Positions 1 through 6,004 of a stretch of DNA of 15,561 nt are shown piece by piece. Source of the stretch: Collinsella sp. TF05-9AC (GTDB lineage Bacteria; Actinomycetota; Coriobacteriia; Coriobacteriales; Coriobacteriaceae); contig NZ_QSSH01000009.1 of assembly GCF_003438495.1 (NCBI RefSeq), positions 1 through 15,561 of the forward strand, given 5' to 3'. Numbering within the stretch: the stretch's first letter is position 1; every line of letters begins with the position of its first letter. The notes beneath the pieces were generated by a model. The model was given only the letters and a program-made list of their open reading frames with translations, had not been told where the DNA came from and searched no databases. The translations under genes and the position numbers were made by a program.

Positions 1-1
1 T

Positions 2-157
2 GGCGGTCGCGGCGGCTTTGGTGGCAACCGTGGTGGCTATGGCGATCGCGGTGGCAACCGTGGCGGCTTCGGCGGCAACCGTGGTAACGACCGCGGCGGT
101 CGCGGCGGCGACCGTGGCGGCCGCAACGGCGGCGGCTTCCGCGGCAACCGCTTTTAG
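2..157 (+). CDS. C-terminal RGG-rich tail of a truncated gene (possibly a DEAD-box RNA helicase)
   Basis: Only the last 51 codons are in the window; the frame is open from base 2 to a TAG at 155-157. The peptide is about half glycine, with repeated GGR, GGN, GGF and GGY units and a final FRGNRF. Such RGG/FGG tails are known as RNA-binding extensions on bacterial DEAD-box helicases, cold-shock-type helicases and some other RNA-binding proteins, and are thought to be unstructured. No catalytic domain is visible, so the helicase assignment is inferred from tail composition alone. A perfect 11-bp hairpin follows the stop within four bases, marking the 3' end of the unit. The reading frame is convincing because the sequence keeps glycine codons ending in C or T throughout. 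Confidence 0.6.
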   Translation, partial: GGRGGFGGNRGGYGDRGGNRGGFGGNRGNDRGGRGGDRGGRNGGGFRGNRF

Positions 158-160
158 GGG

Positions 161-185
161 TTACGCGGTTCTACGAACCGCGTAA
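161..185 (+). terminator. Perfect hairpin after the RGG-tail gene
   Basis: TTACGCGGTTC (161-171) and GAACCGCGTAA (175-185) are exact reverse complements with a 3-base loop (TAC), beginning 4 bases after the TAG stop. The bases that follow are only weakly T-rich (TTAG), so this may be an mRNA 3'-end stabiliser or a weak intrinsic terminator. Confidence 0.55.
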
Positions 186-199
186 TTAGTTGACGCTGC

Positions 200-298
200 A
201 AACCCGTCAGAGCGGCAATCTGCCTTTCAACTTCGGCGGCATGATCAAAAGATCAATGCCGCCTCGTTTCAAGGCACCTTGCTCGCTCTGGCGGGTTT
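200..298. repeat. 99-nt near-continuous imperfect palindrome
   Basis: The arms pair from both ends to the centre. 200-214 pairs with 284-298 (15 bp, one G-T wobble), 215-218 with 279-282, 222-226 with 271-275, 229-231 with 266-268, 235-242 with 256-263 and 243-246 with 251-254, around an AAAA loop at 247-250. Only small bulges and internal loops interrupt it. It lies in the gap between the RGG-tail gene and pdxT, has no convincing gene in it, and is not followed by a long T-run on either strand. It could be a structured non-coding RNA, a palindromic repeat of the REP/MITE kind, or a large two-way terminator. The pairing is seen directly; the role is unknown. Confidence 0.7.
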
Positions 299-346
299 TC
301 GCTGTCGGTACCAAAACATCGGCATCCCCAAGGGATCATTTGCACC

Positions 347-417
347 AAAAAATGAGAGTGGATAATCTCCCGGTATGAGCCCATATTTATGCTCAAGGCT
401 GGAGATTATCCACGCTC
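347..417 (-). terminator. Long-stem intrinsic terminator downstream of pdxT
   Basis: Read on the minus strand, 417-401 pairs with 370-354 (17 positions, one mismatch) and is followed by A and then TTTTTT (352-347). The 30-base spacer holds a further 5-bp dyad (TGAGC at 376-380 with GCTCA at 391-395). It sits 24 bases past the pdxT stop, so it most likely ends the pdxST transcript. Confidence 0.65.
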
Positions 418-440
418 GTTTCGTTTGTTGATTTCGATGC

Positions 441-1028
441 CTACATTTGTAGGAACAGTTCGTGGAGGCGGGTGTCTTCGTCGAGTTCGGGGTGGAAGGT
501 TACGCCGAGCTGGTTGCCTTGGCGGGCGGCGACGATACGGCCGTCGACTTCGGCTAGGGCCTCAGCGTCGCCGTGCACTTCGACGATACGGGGCGCGCGG
601 ATAAACGTCAGCGGCACCTCACCGTCGATGCCGGCGACGGATCCTTGAGTGCGAAAACTGCCGAGCTGTCTGCCATAGGCATTACGCTCAACGTGTACGT
701 CCATGGTTGCCAGGCGCGGCGTTCCTTTATCGTCGTGTGCGGCAAGATTGCGCGCCAATAGAATCAAGCCGGCGCAGGTGCCAAGGACGGGCATGCCTTC
801 AACAATGTGGGTGCGAAGCTCATCGAGCATGCCGAGCTCGGCAAGTAGCTTGCCCTGAACGGTAGACTCGCCGCCGGGGAGTACCAGACGGTCAAAGTCC
901 TGCTTCAAATCAGCCGCCTGTCTCAACTCAATACAACGTGCGCCCAGCTCGTACAGCCTCGCCTCATGCTCGGCAAAAGCGCCTTGGACCGCCAGCACGG
1001 CGACCGTTTGGTCTGCGTAATCACTCAT
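441..1028 (-). CDS. pdxT: Pyridoxal 5'-phosphate synthase glutaminase subunit PdxT
   Basis: This 195-residue protein has the normal length and motifs of the class I glutamine amidotransferase PdxT, which hydrolyses glutamine and passes ammonia to PdxS for de novo vitamin B6 (PLP) synthesis in the cytoplasm. Visible motifs are VLAVQGAF at the start, PGGEST at 51-56, the nucleophile Cys85 in GTCAG, and the His179/Glu181 pair in FHPEL that completes the catalytic triad. The ATG has a good upstream AGAAAGGA ribosome site. It lies 20 bases after the pdxS stop on the same strand, so the two are almost certainly co-transcribed, and a long-stem terminator follows. Confidence 0.97.
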   Translation of the reverse strand: MSDYADQTVAVLAVQGAFAEHEARLYELGARCIELRQAADLKQDFDRLVLPGGESTVQGKLLAELGMLDELRTHIVEGMPVLGTCAGLILLARNLAAHDDKGTPRLATMDVHVERNAYGRQLGSFRTQGSVAGIDGEVPLTFIRAPRIVEVHGDAEALAEVDGRIVAARQGNQLGVTFHPELDEDTRLHELFLQM

Positions 1029-1048
1029 GTGCGATCCTTTCTGCTGGA

Positions 1049-1939
1049 CTAGCGCCCGCGCTCCTCCATGATGATTTCGATCTCGTCGGCGTTGATGCCC
1101 ACCATGGCCTCGCCCAGGTCTTCCGAAAGCTCGGCGATGAGCTTGGCATCGGTGAAGTTTGCCACGGCCTTGACGATGGCGGCGGCGCGCTTGGCGGGGT
1201 CGCCGCTCTTAAAGATGCCCGAGCCGACAAAGACGCCCTCGGCGCCCAGCTGCATCATCAGCGCGGCGTCGGCGGGGGTCGCTACGCCGCCGGCGGCAAA
1301 GTTCACGACGGGAAGCTTGCCCGTGGCATGGACCTCGCGCACCAGCTCGACCGGAACCTGTAGTTGCTTGGCTGCCTCAAAGAGCTCATCGTCGCGCAGG
1401 GCAACAACGTCGCGGATCTGCTTCTGGATCTTGCGCATGTGGCGCACGGCCTGGACCACGTCGCCCGTGCCCGGCTCGCCCTTGGTGCGGATCATCGTGG
1501 CGCCCTCGGCAACACGGCGCAACGCCTCGCCCAGATCGCGGGCGCCGCAGACAAACGGCACGTCAAACTGGGCCTTGTCGATGTGATAGACGTCATCGGC
1601 AGGGGAAAGAACCTCGGACTCGTCGATGTAATCGATCTCGATGGCCTGCAGGACCTGCGCCTCGACAATGTGCCCGATGCGGCACTTGGCCATAACGGGG
1701 ATGGAGACGGCCTCTTGGATGCCCTTGATCATCTTGGGGTCGCTCATGCGCGAGACGCCGCCTGCGGCACGGATATCGGCCGGGATGCGCTCAAGTGCCA
1801 TGACAGCGCAGGCGCCCGCCTCCTCGGCGATGCGTGCCTGCTCGGGCGTGGTGACGTCCATGATGACGCCGCCCTTGAGCATTTGCGCGAGCTCGCGATT
1901 GAGTTTGACGCGATCGGCCTTGCTGGTCTGTTCTGCCAT
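1049..1939 (-). CDS. pdxS: Pyridoxal 5'-phosphate synthase lyase subunit PdxS
   Basis: This 296-residue TIM-barrel protein condenses ribose 5-phosphate (or ribulose 5-phosphate), glyceraldehyde 3-phosphate and ammonia from PdxT into PLP. It shows the family hallmarks GGVIMDVT (Asp28), [14 protein letters not shown] with the Schiff-base lysine Lys85, and RTKGEPGTG with the second lysine Lys153, plus the [10 protein letters not shown] and GIFKS phosphate-binding segments. The open frame runs to 1981, but the ATG at 1939 ([14 protein letters not shown]) is chosen because it is preceded by AGGGAGC at proper spacing and gives the usual family length. It is divergent from a MocR-type regulator, a common arrangement for pdxST. 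Confidence 0.97.
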   Translation of the reverse strand: MAEQTSKADRVKLNRELAQMLKGGVIMDVTTPEQARIAEEAGACAVMALERIPADIRAAGGVSRMSDPKMIKGIQEAVSIPVMAKCRIGHIVEAQVLQAIEIDYIDESEVLSPADDVYHIDKAQFDVPFVCGARDLGEALRRVAEGATMIRTKGEPGTGDVVQAVRHMRKIQKQIRDVVALRDDELFEAAKQLQVPVELVREVHATGKLPVVNFAAGGVATPADAALMMQLGAEGVFVGSGIFKSGDPAKRAAAIVKAVANFTDAKLIAELSEDLGEAMVGINADEIEIIMEERGR

Positions 1940-2084
1940 GGTTGCTCCCTTTGTTGGCATGTGCATTGCTTGACGGAACATCCTATCGGGGAGCTGGGTA
2001 TGGCGAAATACTCAGTTTTCGAGATAATATCAAGGTCAGACTAATACCAGATTGAACAGCGCGATAAGGCCAGGTGGCAAACAC
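1940..2084. promoter_or_regulatory. Shared divergent control region of pdxST and the MocR/PdxR regulator
   Basis: The 145 bases between the two start codons should hold both promoters and the regulator's operator. On the minus strand a plausible promoter for pdxS is TTGATA (2033-2028) and TATTTC (2010-2005) with a 17-base spacer. Next to it is the odd dyad GATAATATC (2023-2031). The minus strand also carries two similar tracts, CTGGTATTA and CTTGATATTA, which could be direct half-sites of the kind MocR proteins bind. The hexamers are only moderate matches, so the exact sites are tentative. Confidence 0.45.
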
Positions 2085-3521
2085 ATGCTTGACTATAATT
2101 TGGAAAAACGCGGCGAAGCATCGCTCTATGAGTATGTTTATCAGCAAATTCGAGATGATATCGTAGCTGGACGCATTGCGGCGGGGGAACATCTTCCGTC
2201 TAAGCGCGCCTTTGCCAGTCATCTGGGAATCAGTGTCATTACTATCGAGAATGCTTATAACCAGTTACTTGCCGAGGGCTATATTTGCTCAATGCCGCGT
2301 CGTGGCTACTACGCTTGCGAGCTTCCAGATGCACCGGTTTTGCCTTCGGCTGCGGAGGGCATCGACCGAGATGCCGTCTCCGTGGGCCCCAGCGCACATG
2401 ATGTCAACGGACAGGTCGAGCGATTTGATGCGCTTTCTCCTTCCGCTTTGGAGGCGGCGCGGCTTTGGCAAAGCGCGCTGCGGGCGACGCTGGCATCCGA
2501 AGACGAACGCGAAATCTTTTCGACTGCGCCGGCACAGGGCGCCGCTCGGCTACGACGCGCAATTGCTCGCCACCTGCGCGGGACAAGGGGTATGAATGTC
2601 GACCCCGACAACATCGTTATCGGTGCGGGCGCCCAGCTGCTCGATACCATGTTGGTTCAGTTGCTTGGAGCCGACAAGGTGTATGCCGTTGAGGATCCGG
2701 GCTATTTGCGCCTGACGCGCATCTATCAGGCCATGGGCTGCAAAGTTCGACATATCCCGTTGGATGATGAGGGCGTGGACTTGAGCACTCTGCAGAAAAG
2801 CGGGACTGATGTCCTTCACCTGATGCCGTCCCATCAGTATCCGACCGGCCTTGTGACGAGCATTGCGCGTCGCTACGCGCTGCTCAGCTGGGCCGCTGAA
2901 CGGCCGGGTCGATATCTCATCGAAGATGACTTTGATTGTGAGTTTCGTCTGGCCGGTAAGCCGATTCCTGCGCTCGCTTCGATCGATGCCGCCCAGTCGG
3001 TCATCTATACCAACACGTTTTCGAAGAGCCTGTCATCGGCGTTGCGTCTAGCGTACATGGTGTTGCCCGATGAGCTGATGGAGCGGTTTAGGCGCAGCCT
3101 TGGTTTCTACGCCTCGTCGGTGAGTTCTGTTGACCAGGTCGCTTTGGCACGTTTGCTGGAATCGGGTGATTACGAGCGGCATGTGAACCGCGTGCGTGTT
3201 CGTGCTCGCGAGGCGCGTGATGGCCTGGCGGCGCTTGTACGGAAAGCGTTTCCGGCAGGGGAGGTCTCGATCGAGCATGCGGACGCGGGCCTTTACTGCA
3301 CTGTTGTTGCGGAGCGCGGAACGGGTGGAAGCTCTTTTGCGCGGGCTCTCACGCGCTCGGGTATTCCGTTTATCGATATCAGTGACTGTTATTGGTGTGC
3401 CGATGGTGCATTTGTCCCTGAAAACTCAAGTCAAATTCTTGTTCAGTATGACGATCTGAATCCAAAAGTGCTAACTACCTTGGAATTGCAGCTAATGGGG
3501 GGCGCTCTGCAATCTAAGTGA
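2085..3521 (+). CDS. pdxR: MocR-family PLP-binding transcriptional regulator, PdxR-like
   Basis: The 478-residue protein joins a GntR-type winged-helix DNA-binding domain (about 1-75; LYEYVYQQIRDDI, LPSKRAFASHLGIS, AYNQLLAEGY) to a fold-type I aminotransferase-like domain (about 110-478). PLP-site motifs are visible: PSHQYPTG at 248-255, the EDDFDCEF acidic segment near 280-287, and FSKSLSS with the internal-aldimine lysine Lys314. The family works as PLP- or amine-responsive regulators rather than enzymes. The divergent pdxST pair makes PdxR, the activator or sensor of B6 synthesis, the best call. The ATG at 2085 has AGGTGG seven bases upstream and is preferred to the TTG at 2052. The TGA stop is formed by the first bases of a terminal-inverted-repeat element (AAG TGA G). 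Confidence 0.88.
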   Translation: MLDYNLEKRGEASLYEYVYQQIRDDIVAGRIAAGEHLPSKRAFASHLGISVITIENAYNQLLAEGYICSMPRRGYYACELPDAPVLPSAAEGIDRDAVSVGPSAHDVNGQVERFDALSPSALEAARLWQSALRATLASEDEREIFSTAPAQGAARLRRAIARHLRGTRGMNVDPDNIVIGAGAQLLDTMLVQLLGADKVYAVEDPGYLRLTRIYQAMGCKVRHIPLDDEGVDLSTLQKSGTDVLHLMPSHQYPTGLVTSIARRYALLSWAAERPGRYLIEDDFDCEFRLAGKPIPALASIDAAQSVIYTNTFSKSLSSALRLAYMVLPDELMERFRRSLGFYASSVSSVDQVALARLLESGDYERHVNRVRVRAREARDGLAALVRKAFPAGEVSIEHADAGLYCTVVAERGTGGSSFARALTRSGIPFIDISDCYWCADGAFVPENSSQILVQYDDLNPKVLTTLELQLMGGALQSK

Positions 3522-3634
3522 GTAGACTTTTGGCATTTTGGCGACCAAGCCGTTTTACCACAAGCTATCTACCTGCGACTTTATAAAGCAATTTGGCTGG
3601 TCTGCACGGCAAGTTCGAAAAAGTCTACTCACTT
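3516..3634. mobile_element. MITE-like TIR element, copy 1
   Basis: This 119-bp unit begins with AAGTGAGTAGACTTTT (3516-3531) and ends with its exact reverse complement (3619-3634). The interior matches copy 2 (4937-5056) apart from about 15 differences, and includes a fully conserved core TGCGACTTTATAAAGCAAT with the palindrome CTTTATAAAG. It contains no credible gene. The left end is preceded by T, so the dinucleotide TA spans the left boundary; the right side reads TG. The element supplies the stop codon of the upstream MocR gene. Small size, perfect TIRs and two copies fit a non-autonomous transposable element, or a structured repeat acting on mRNA ends. Confidence 0.8.
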
Positions 3635-3818
3635 GCCGCGCAAAGCTTCTGCATGAGAAAAAAAATGGGGTTTTCAACAGTGCTTCGTCCAGCTCTCGGC
3701 AAGCTTTTGGTCAGTTGGGGAGGGCTGTTGAAAACTTAGCAGTCCGTTCGGTGCCATTTTTGTTGCGTTCGCGCCAATGCGAGACCGATTGGGTTGAAAT
3801 CCGTGTTTTCCTGTGCCT
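3635..3818 (+). promoter_or_regulatory. Leader of the nuclease-like gene, with an 11-bp inverted repeat
   Basis: GTTTTCAACAG (3670-3680) and CTGTTGAAAAC (3725-3735) are perfect reverse complements around a 44-base loop. The stretch is A/T-richer than its neighbours, with A-runs near 3658-3665. No convincing -35/-10 pair and no clear ribosome site before the ATG at 3819 were found. The dyad could form an mRNA hairpin or be a protein-binding site controlling the downstream gene. Confidence 0.4.
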
Positions 3819-4946
3819 ATGAAGGATCTACTTTGTGACATATCGGCTTTTAGGTACTGGCGTTTGCCTCCTCAAGTCCGCGCTTTGTGTCCGCCGTTTC
3901 CACGACCGGAAGAAGACCGGCAGCGATATGATCTCGCCCGCAACCCGACGGCTGCAGTCGCGCTCGGTTTTCCGTTGTATACATTGGTTCGGACGAGAAA
4001 CAAACGGACCTGCCCTGTCAGCATTAGGCAGCGGCTGTTCCTTGGTGAGCTCCCCAGGGAATCTGTGTTGGAAACGGAGCATGGATTTTTGGTCACGTCT
4101 CCTCTACTGACGGCATTTATCATGTCTCGACATCTGACGGATCTCCAGCTTCTTTTTGTGTTGGCGGAGATGTGTGGCTTGTTTGCGGTGTGTGCTCTGC
4201 CGGTGGCGCTTGAGGCGGAGCTTTCGCGTGCAATTGATTCGGGCGCGATTTCGACAACGTTCGGTTGGGTGCGCTGCCCGTCCGAGGACGGCATCACTTC
4301 AAGTTTATGGCGTCGAGACGCTTTGGTTTTGGGCAGAGACCTTGACCGTTTTTGTTCAGATGTTTGCGGGATGCGTTACGGCAATAGATTTATGGCGGTA
4401 TCGCAACTCGTTCCATTGGGTGCCGCGTCGCCTTTTGAGGTCGAGGCGTATTTGTTGCTTGGACTGCCGCGAGCCCTGGGAGGCGAAGGGTTTTGCGGCA
4501 TAGAGCTCAATGTCGAAGTGACGCTAAGCACAAGTGCTCGAGCGATTGTGGGAAAGTCCCGTGTATATATCGACCTACTTCTCTCTTCGCCGGACGGCAA
4601 GCGACAGGTGGCCATTGAATGTCAGGGAAAGGCCTCGCACGGACGCGCAGGGGATGGCTTGCGTGACGCTGACCGCATGACAGCCCTTCAGGCCATGGGC
4701 TACGATGTACTTCTCCTGACACACAGACAGATATCCGATGAGGATAGATTCCGCGCGATCGTTAAGGCCGTATGCAGGATGCTCGATGCTGAATATCGTG
4801 ATAAAAGCTCAGATGAGCAAAGGGCTGAGACATTACTCCGGTCTGAACTATTCGTTGACTGGACAAAATTGGGAGTAATCGACGAAAAGATGCCCGTTAG
4901 ACACAAAATAGCTCGATCGTGGACGGCTGCGAAACTAAGTGAGTAG
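3819..4946 (+). CDS. Protein with a DUF559/Vsr-like PD-(D/E)XK nuclease domain, bracketed by TIR elements
   Basis: The 375-residue protein starts at the ATG at 3819; a GTG two codons earlier is an alternative, and neither has a clear ribosome site. The first ~200 residues are not recognised with certainty; the overall pattern resembles actinobacterial proteins with an AbiEi-like N-terminus. From about 204 the SPFEVEAYLLLGLP stretch, VYIDLLL (Asp252), VAIECQGKASH (Glu267, Gln269, His274), RDADRM and AMGYDVLLLTHRQI follow the layout of DUF559/Vsr-type endonuclease folds. A Gln replaces the common Asp after the Glu, so activity is uncertain. Codon use is less G+C-biased than in neighbours, which suggests transfer. 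Its TAG stop lies inside TIR element copy 2. Role unknown: a defence protein, an antitoxin-like factor or an element-linked nuclease are all possible. Confidence 0.7.
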   Translation: MKDLLCDISAFRYWRLPPQVRALCPPFPRPEEDRQRYDLARNPTAAVALGFPLYTLVRTRNKRTCPVSIRQRLFLGELPRESVLETEHGFLVTSPLLTAFIMSRHLTDLQLLFVLAEMCGLFAVCALPVALEAELSRAIDSGAISTTFGWVRCPSEDGITSSLWRRDALVLGRDLDRFCSDVCGMRYGNRFMAVSQLVPLGAASPFEVEAYLLLGLPRALGGEGFCGIELNVEVTLSTSARAIVGKSRVYIDLLLSSPDGKRQVAIECQGKASHGRAGDGLRDADRMTALQAMGYDVLLLTHRQISDEDRFRAIVKAVCRMLDAEYRDKSSDEQRAETLLRSELFVDWTKLGVIDEKMPVRHKIARSWTAAKLSE

Positions 4947-5056
4947 ACTTTTGGCTTGATGGCGACCAGGCCGTTTTTGCAACAAGTCATTTACCTGCGA
5001 CTTTATAAAGCAATATGGATGGCCTGCTCGGCAAGTTCCAAAAAGTCTACTCACTT
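4937..5056. mobile_element. MITE-like TIR element, copy 2
   Basis: This 120-bp unit has the same perfect 16-bp terminal inverted repeats as copy 1 (4937-4952 and 5041-5056), the same orientation and the same conserved core. The pairing extends one base further here (T4936 with A5057), so the element can also be read as flanked by TA on both sides, as expected of a TA target duplication. Its left end gives the TAG stop of the nuclease-like gene. On the plus strand the right arm is followed by ATTTTTT, so this copy could also work as a transcription terminator for that gene. Confidence 0.8.
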
Positions 5057-5124
5057 ATTTTTTGACGAGAATCCGATGCCTAAGGTGGTCCTATTTCAGG
5101 GAGTTAACAAGTTCGTGAGGCACG

Positions 5125-5155
5125 AAAAAGGCCCGAACCATGCGGTCCGGGCCTT
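5125..5155 (-). terminator. Intrinsic terminator of the rubrerythrin gene
   Basis: Read on the minus strand, AAGGCCCGGACC (5155-5144) pairs with GGTTCGGGCCTT (5139-5128) with one mismatch and a 4-base loop. It is followed by a T tract (the A-run at 5125-5129 on the plus strand). It lies 33 bases past the rubrerythrin stop. Confidence 0.85.
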
Positions 5156-5188
5156 ATCGAGCTAAAGATTGTCTCTCAGGCGGTTGGC

Positions 5189-5749
5189 TTAGCCAAAGTA
5201 GCGCTTGAGCAGGCCGGCGAAAGCCTTGCCGTGGCGGGCCTCGTCGCGAGCCATCTCGTGCACGGTGTCGTGGATGGCATCGAGGCCGGCGGCCTTGGCG
5301 CGCTTGGCAAGATCGGTCTTGCCGGCGGTGGCGCCGTTCTCGGCCTCAACGCGCATCTCGAGGTTCTTCTTGGTGGAGTCGGTCACGACCTCGCCCAGGA
5401 GCTCAGCGAACTTTGCGGCGTGCTCGGCCTCCTCGTGAGCAGCCTTCTCCCAGTACAGGCCGATCTCGGGGTAGCCCTCGCGATGAGCGACGCGAGCCAT
5501 GGCCAGGTACATACCGACCTCGGAGCACTCGCCCTCAAAGTTGGCGCGCAGGTCGGCAACGATGTCCTCGGAGACGCCCTCCATCTTGGCGACACCCACG
5601 ACGTGCTCGGCAGCCCACTCGAGCTGGCCCTCCTCCTGCTTCAGGAAACGAGAACCGGGAACGCCGCACTGGGGGCATTTAAAATCCTCGGGCAGCTGGT
5701 CGCCGTCGAACTCTTCCACATAACCGCAAACGGGGCAAACAAACTTCAT
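5189..5749 (-). CDS. rbr: Reverse-type rubrerythrin (N-terminal rubredoxin plus diiron domain)
   Basis: The 186-residue protein starts with a rubredoxin-like iron site (CPVCGY, Cys5/Cys8, and CPQCGVPGS, Cys25/Cys28), followed by a four-helix ferritin-like diiron domain. Helix motifs include EGECSE at 73-78, EEAEH at 106-110 and DEARH at 169-173, which carry the Glu/His ligands. This order is the opposite of classical rubrerythrins and matches the 'reverse rubrerythrins' of anaerobes, which reduce hydrogen peroxide (and in some cases oxygen) with electrons from NAD(P)H through rubredoxin partners. The ATG at 5749 is chosen over upstream starts because AAAGGA precedes it by 7 bases and the protein then begins directly at the rubredoxin fold. 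It is monocistronic, with its own promoter and terminator. Confidence 0.95.
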   Translation of the reverse strand: MKFVCPVCGYVEEFDGDQLPEDFKCPQCGVPGSRFLKQEEGQLEWAAEHVVGVAKMEGVSEDIVADLRANFEGECSEVGMYLAMARVAHREGYPEIGLYWEKAAHEEAEHAAKFAELLGEVVTDSTKKNLEMRVEAENGATAGKTDLAKRAKAAGLDAIHDTVHEMARDEARHGKAFAGLLKRYFG

Positions 5750-5780
5750 GATTCGATCCTTTCGATCGATGGCGATTGCG

Positions 5781-5819
5781 CGCTCGTCCGGTCCCGTAAG
5801 GGCCCTCTCCGGACGTGCG
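5781..5819 (-). other. Stem-loop in the rubrerythrin leader
   Basis: CGCTCGTCCGG (5781-5791) and CCGGACGTGCG (5809-5819) pair at 10 of 11 positions, and the loop holds a second small hairpin (CCC-GTAA-GGG, 5793-5802). It lies between the predicted promoter and the start codon, so it would be in the untranslated leader. A role in mRNA stability or control is inferred only. Confidence 0.45.
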
Positions 5820-5833
5820 TCTTGACGAGTTCT

Positions 5834-5861
5834 ATTATCCATAAATGCGACCAAATGTGAA
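5834..5861 (-). promoter_or_regulatory. Sigma-70-type promoter of rubrerythrin
   Basis: On the minus strand TTCACA (5861-5856) and GATAAT (5839-5834) are separated by 16 bases, each one mismatch from consensus, with A/T-rich DNA just upstream. Transcription would start near 5827, giving a leader of roughly 78 bases. Confidence 0.6.
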
Positions 5862-5906
5862 GCCTATTAGGAATGATTTTTAATAAAAAATTTTAAGATA
5901 TGAAGA

Positions 5907-5986
5907 TGTTGATTGATTAACGATTGGCAGGCCGTCTTTGACCGCCGCTGAGTACAATCGGTCGAGCAAATGTTGACCAATCAACA
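5907..5986 (+). promoter_or_regulatory. Promoter and paired operator-like dyads before the alcohol dehydrogenase
   Basis: Two 16-bp sites share the pattern TGTTGA-N4-TYAAC: TGTTGATTGATTAACG at 5907-5922 and the perfect dyad TGTTGACCAATCAACA at 5971-5986. They are 64 bp apart and bracket a likely -10 hexamer TACAAT (5953-5958) that lacks a good -35. CGATTG (5921-5926) and CAATCG (5955-5960) form a further inverted repeat. The arrangement suggests control by a dimeric regulator, possibly with an activator site upstream and a blocking site downstream. The regulator is not identified. Confidence 0.5.
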
Positions 5987-6004
5987 AATGAGGGAGTTTC
6001 CTTT

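Noticed and set aside
2..150. A repeated GGC/GGT pattern that could suggest a CRISPR or tandem-repeat array
   Set aside because: The units are irregular and short and keep one open frame; they are codons of a Gly/Arg-rich protein tail, with no repeat-spacer structure.
190..378. A 62-codon open frame in the first intergenic stretch
   Set aside because: It overlaps the long palindrome and the pdxT terminator, and its coding pattern is explained by the pairing arms.
3538..3822. A 94-codon open frame starting inside TIR element copy 1
   Set aside because: The matching frame in copy 2 has a different sequence after an indel, so the reading is not conserved between copies; no ribosome site is seen.
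4956..5165. A 69-codon open frame starting inside TIR element copy 2
   Set aside because: It runs through the repeat and the rubrerythrin terminator; no motif or ribosome site supports it.
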